A DNA stretch of 64,000 nt from Candidatus Acetothermia bacterium (GTDB lineage: Bacteria; Bipolaricaulota; Bipolaricaulia; RBG-16-55-9; JANLFV01), in contig JANLFV010000003.1 of assembly GCA_024653345.1 (NCBI GenBank), forward strand, positions 116,646 to 180,645, written 5' to 3'. Positions 59,104 through 64,000 of this stretch are shown one piece after another. The translations under genes were made by a program, and so were the position numbers. Positions within the stretch are counted from its first letter, which is position 1. Each line of letters begins with the position of its first letter. Under the pieces are notes generated by a model. That model worked only from the letters and a program-made list of their open reading frames with translations, was not told where the DNA came from and ran no database searches.

Positions 59104-59622
59104 TTGCTAAGTTATGTGCGACAGGGTTGGCTCAAACACGAAGAGTTCTACACTCTGCTGCCGCCCAGCGGTTACGAGGTGGCAAGCGAGGTGCGAGACA
59201 TTCTCCTGGCAGTGATTTACGAATGGCAGCGTTGCCAGGAGCAAGGCGCGGAATTACAAATCCTTACTGAACAAGTGGCGCTCTCGTCGGACGAAACGCT
59301 GTTGCGCTTGCAGCGGATCGGAGAGCAGCTCATTGAGCGTCTGCCCAACCTGTCCCGTTGGGTGGGCCGACTGCAAACAGCGCGTAGTCCATTCCAAATC
59401 CGCGGAGGTTACCTAAGTGCTGTTGAGCGGGGGGCGATAAGTTTTGATGATTTTCTCTTCCTTGCCCCGTTCGGCGATGCTCAACGCCTTTGGCTCTTGC
59501 GCGACTATCTCCTCGCTTTCTTGTTTGATCGAGCGCGCGAAGCCTTACCGGAAGAGGCAGAAATTGCCGTCGGCATAGAGGCTGATTCACTCGAAGCGGA
59601 GCGATATGGAGGTGATCAGTAA
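59104..59622 (+). CDS. C-terminal part of Cas8b1, possible separate small subunit (Cas11-like)
   Basis: 172 aa from a TTG, all helical, in the same frame as cas8b and separated from it only by the TGA at 59083. Type I-B systems are known to make the small subunit Cas11 from an internal start within cas8b. The C-terminal part alone could therefore be functional. I see no strong SD before the TTG or the GTG at 59119. Alternatively it is the tail of a broken gene. The stop (TAA) overlaps the presumed cas7 start. Confidence 0.65.
   Translation: MLSYVRQGWLKHEEFYTLLPPSGYEVASEVRDILLAVIYEWQRCQEQGAELQILTEQVALSSDETLLRLQRIGEQLIERLPNLSRWVGRLQTARSPFQIRGGYLSAVERGAISFDDFLFLAPFGDAQRLWLLRDYLLAFLFDRAREALPEEAEIAVGIEADSLEAERYGGDQ
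59608..59617 (+). promoter_or_regulatory. Strong SD site for cas7
   Basis: GGAGGTGATC is fully complementary to the 3' end of 16S rRNA. Nine bases after GGAGG comes ATA (59622-59624), in frame with cas7 and overlapping the upstream TAA as TAATA. Elsewhere in this window TAATG overlaps occur (8622), so the ancestral start was probably ATG. Confidence 0.7.
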
Positions 59623-59633
59623 TAGCGTATCCG

Positions 59634-60716
59634 GTGTTGACTGGGGCGGTGCTTGTGGAAGCGAACGGCGCGGCGTTGAACAATGCCGGGCAAGAGCCGG
59701 GGACACGCGTGGAAAACGCTATCGTAGTCAAACAGATCCGTATCGGGCGGTTGCGCTATCCCTATGTGTCAGGGCAGGCATGGCGGCGCTGGTGGCGTGA
59801 GGTACTCTACGCTGACTTTGGCTGGCAACCGAGCGAGGTCACGGTCATTAAGAAGCCTCAACAAGCCTTCACCGTTGGCGACCCAATTCGCTATGAGGAA
59901 GACGACCTGTTCGGCTACATGGTCGCTCGCAAACGTGCCAAGAAGGGCAGGAAGCAGACCGAAGAGGCTGCGGAAGAAGCCGAAGAAGCGCGCGGGACCT
60001 TCCGTCGTATCTCGCCACTCAAGAACAGCCTCTTGATTTCGGTCCTCCCAAACGTCATCGAGCGAGACTTCGGACACTTCACGCGGAACTTACCGCCGGA
60101 GGCTGACCCGCTGCTTTATGAGGCTGAGCACTATACAACCCATTTGCAGGGTGTCTTCACGATTTCTCTAGCAGATGTGGGGTGCTTTGCGATAGGCGAG
60201 ATGCAAGACCTCTCTGACGATATCATCAAGGCTCACGAAGGCGAGCTTCAAGCGAAAAGCGAGCGTCTGTATTCGTTGCCCCCGGACCGGCGCATAAAGC
60301 GGGTTCAGGATGTTCTCAAGGCATTGGCGCGCTTGCGCGGTGGCGCACATCTGGCCCGCAACCTATCTGATGTTGCTCCTGTTGCTGCTCTGGTCGGCTT
60401 TCTTGACGGCGGCAATGCTCCACTCCAGCGTCTGTTTGAACCGGACGAAAACAACGAGAGGGTGAGGTTGAACCTCACACGCCTACGGTCGGTGTTGAGT
60501 GACCATAGAGATCGGCTCCTGACACCTATCAATGGCAAAGCCCTCTACTTCGGTTACCGCCCGACGGTCTTGACGAACGAGACTGATGTGCGCGAGGCAT
60601 TTGAGAACGAGGAGCCATTCAAGACTTGTATCGAGGTTGTGGGCACTCCACAAGAAGCCCTGGAAAAGGCAGCGGGTGTAGTAGCTTCGGTGTTTGAGCA
60701 ACACATCAAACAGTAG
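59634..60716 (+). CDS. cas7: Type I-B Cas7 (Cst2/DevR family)
   Basis: 360 aa from the first standard start, GTG at 59634. The N-terminal SGQAWRRWWREVL and LTGAVLVEANGAALNN blocks match Cst2; a long charged insertion (KRAKKGRKQTEEAAEEAEEA) falls near residue 100. It forms the crRNA-binding backbone of Cascade. The natural start is probably 59622, where ATA stands 9 nt after a perfect SD, so initiation may be weak. It ends in TAG directly followed by the cas5 ATG. Confidence 0.85.
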   Translation: MLTGAVLVEANGAALNNAGQEPGTRVENAIVVKQIRIGRLRYPYVSGQAWRRWWREVLYADFGWQPSEVTVIKKPQQAFTVGDPIRYEEDDLFGYMVARKRAKKGRKQTEEAAEEAEEARGTFRRISPLKNSLLISVLPNVIERDFGHFTRNLPPEADPLLYEAEHYTTHLQGVFTISLADVGCFAIGEMQDLSDDIIKAHEGELQAKSERLYSLPPDRRIKRVQDVLKALARLRGGAHLARNLSDVAPVAALVGFLDGGNAPLQRLFEPDENNERVRLNLTRLRSVLSDHRDRLLTPINGKALYFGYRPTVLTNETDVREAFENEEPFKTCIEVVGTPQEALEKAAGVVASVFEQHIKQ

Positions 60717-61413
60717 ATGGAAACGGTGCTTGAGGGAGTGCGTGTTGTCTTGACAGCTTACACCGCCTCATTCCGCGTGCCCAGTTTCGTGGGCCACCAG
60801 CTCACACTTCCGGTCCCGCCCCTGTCCACGATCTACGGGTTGCTCTCTGCCGCAGCAGGAAGATGGGTATTGCCTGACGAGGTGACATGGCTGGCGTTTC
60901 GGTGCGAATATGAAGGCAAGGCTATGGATTTGGAGACCATCTATCAGTTTGAGAGAGCTAACGAAGAAGCTCTGCCTATGCCAAAGCCTCTGCCTAAGAC
61001 TCGAACAGTTCTGCAGCGCGAATTCCTAGCGATGCCGCGCTTGACGGTCTATCTGCCACCTGGATGGGAAGCACTGTTCCGCGCACCTCGCTATGCGTTG
61101 CTGCTCGGGCGCACCCAAGATGTAGCGGGAGTGGACTCAATCGCATCGGTGACTTTAGAGCCGGTCAAAGAAGGAGCGGTGAGCGGTGTCTTGCTGCTGC
61201 TGGAGTTGGTCATGCAGAACAATACGCCTGCATGGCTGCATAACTTACCGATAGCCTTCACTGATGAGCCGCGGCGGCGATTGCTGGGCATGGGGATCTT
61301 CGGTGTAGTGGATGCAAGACGCCATTTCGCCCAGTTGCGTGCACCAAATTGGCTCTTTCGGGACACCAGCAACGGCGTCGTCCTGCCGGTTTATCGTCGG
61401 GAGTGGATTGTCG

Positions 61414-61427
<14 letters not shown>
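60717..61427 (+). CDS. cas5: Type I-B Cas5 (Cas5t family)
   Basis: 236 aa, intact. It begins with the RAMP-type strand VRVVLTAYTASFRVP and the Cas5 signature HQLTLPVPPLSTIYGLLSAAAG. It caps the 5' handle of crRNA in Cascade. It abuts cas7 without a gap and overlaps cas3 by 14 nt. It is the only cas gene in the window without a lesion, and its TGA stop shows that TGA is used as a normal stop in this cassette. Confidence 0.88.
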
Positions 61428-63707
<2,280 letters not shown>

Positions 63708-63817
63708 AGGCACGTCGCAGAATCGTGTGGTGGGCTCCACAGCCAGCTTAATCAACAGTAACATCCCAGCTGCAAGAGCTGTCCAATCATACTGCCCACT
63801 TGAGCGAGGTGAGTTCG
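63708..63817. other. Short gap after cas3, nothing seen
   Basis: No repeat, RNA or gene is evident. There is no CRISPR repeat unit here, although array and adaptation genes often follow cas3. Confidence 0.4.
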
Positions 63818-63928
63818 ATGGCCACCTTGAAGCTGGACCTGCTGACGGAAGTCACTGAGTGGATTAAACTTGAAGCTATGCGGGAGACGCGTTTTGTGAC
63901 CCTCTTCCCAGATCGGGAGGTGGCATAG
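63818..63928 (+). CDS. Very short reading frame, unknown
   Basis: 36 aa (MATLKLDLLTEVTEWIKLEA, then MRETRFVTLFPDREVA) with a good SD (GAGGTGA, 6 nt). It may be a small gene or the front of a longer one cut by the putative insertion-sequence edge 17 nt downstream. No family recognised. Confidence 0.35.
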   Translation: MATLKLDLLTEVTEWIKLEAMRETRFVTLFPDREVA

Positions 63929-63945
63929 TCGCGATGAAGATCAAG

Positions 63946-64000
63946 TGTAGTGGACCCCTCGGATTGGACACCTCTGTTAGGGAGGGGTAAGGTCCAAGGA
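63946..64000 (+). mobile_element. Possible left end of an IS3-type insertion sequence
   Basis: TGTAGTGGACCCC followed by GGATTGGACACCT has the look of an IS3-family terminal repeat (TG start, GGAC repeats). It leads into a purine-rich GGAGGGG and AGGTCCAAGGA that could precede an orfA start. The window ends before any transposase codons, so this is only a suggestion. Confidence 0.3.

Noticed and set aside
59087..59110. ATG at 59087 as the start of the Cas8 C-terminal piece
   Set aside because: That frame stops after seven codons; the Cas8-like frame is the one shared with the upstream gene.

Overview
The window looks like chromosomal DNA of a bacterium, G+C-rich except for the right-hand ~6 kb. 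It carries bacterial housekeeping genes (recR, dnaX, lysS, greA, rnpA, rpsO-pnp, topA), consensus sigma70-type promoters, strong Shine-Dalgarno (SD) sites and many 1-4 nt stop/start overlaps. A membrane-bound [NiFe] hydrogenase, a 2-hydroxyacyl-CoA dehydratase activase and a type I-B CRISPR system suggest an anaerobic, H2-cycling, possibly thermophilic organism. I cannot fix the phylum from sequence alone.

Layout. 1-16.3 kb (minus strand): acyl-CoA genes (acyl-CoA ligases, KASIII-like protein, SDR, alpha/beta hydrolase), recR-ybaB-dnaX, a MeaB GTPase, a set of two DUF35 proteins and two thiolase-fold proteins that lack catalytic residues, a PAP2 phosphatase, and a two-gene dehydratase-activase module. 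16.3-20.9 kb (minus): two GT4 glycosyltransferases, lysS, greA, rnpA. 20.9-24.8 kb (plus): uppP, a clpC-type gene with a consensus promoter and CIRCE-like operator, a small coiled-coil protein, tRNA-Val/Asp/Phe. 25.4-38.1 kb: hydrogen metabolism. A hydrogenase maturation protease faces a group-3-like hydrogenase pair whose large subunit has no cysteine at all. A 13-gene Mbh/Mrp-type operon follows. Its catalytic subunit keeps all four Ni ligands, and its NuoC-like subunit carries NqrF-like [2Fe-2S] and RnfB-like [4Fe-4S] domains at its N-terminus.

38.1-48.9 kb (minus): topA, a ~1725-residue secreted protein with Ig-like and Ca-binding DxDxDG repeats, and a second exported protein. The long leader of this pair holds a c-di-GMP-I (GEMM)-like aptamer followed by a terminator. 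Next are a trypsin-like lipoprotein and a small exported protein. 49.0-54.7 kb (plus): mtaD-type deaminase, rpsO, pnp (with two S1 domains), an M16 protease, and a frameshifted HIT gene.

54.8-64 kb (plus): a defence region showing damage. A frameshifted cas6 is followed by HEPN/MNT and DUF433/DUF5615 toxin-antitoxin pairs (the latter toxin has an internal deletion) and a SWIM protein. After a sharp compositional change comes a lower-G+C type I-B cassette: cas8 interrupted by an in-frame TGA, cas7 with ATA where ATG is expected, intact cas5, and cas3 with a frameshift and an in-frame TGA. No CRISPR array, cas1, cas2 or cas4 is visible. The window ends in what may be the edge of an insertion sequence.
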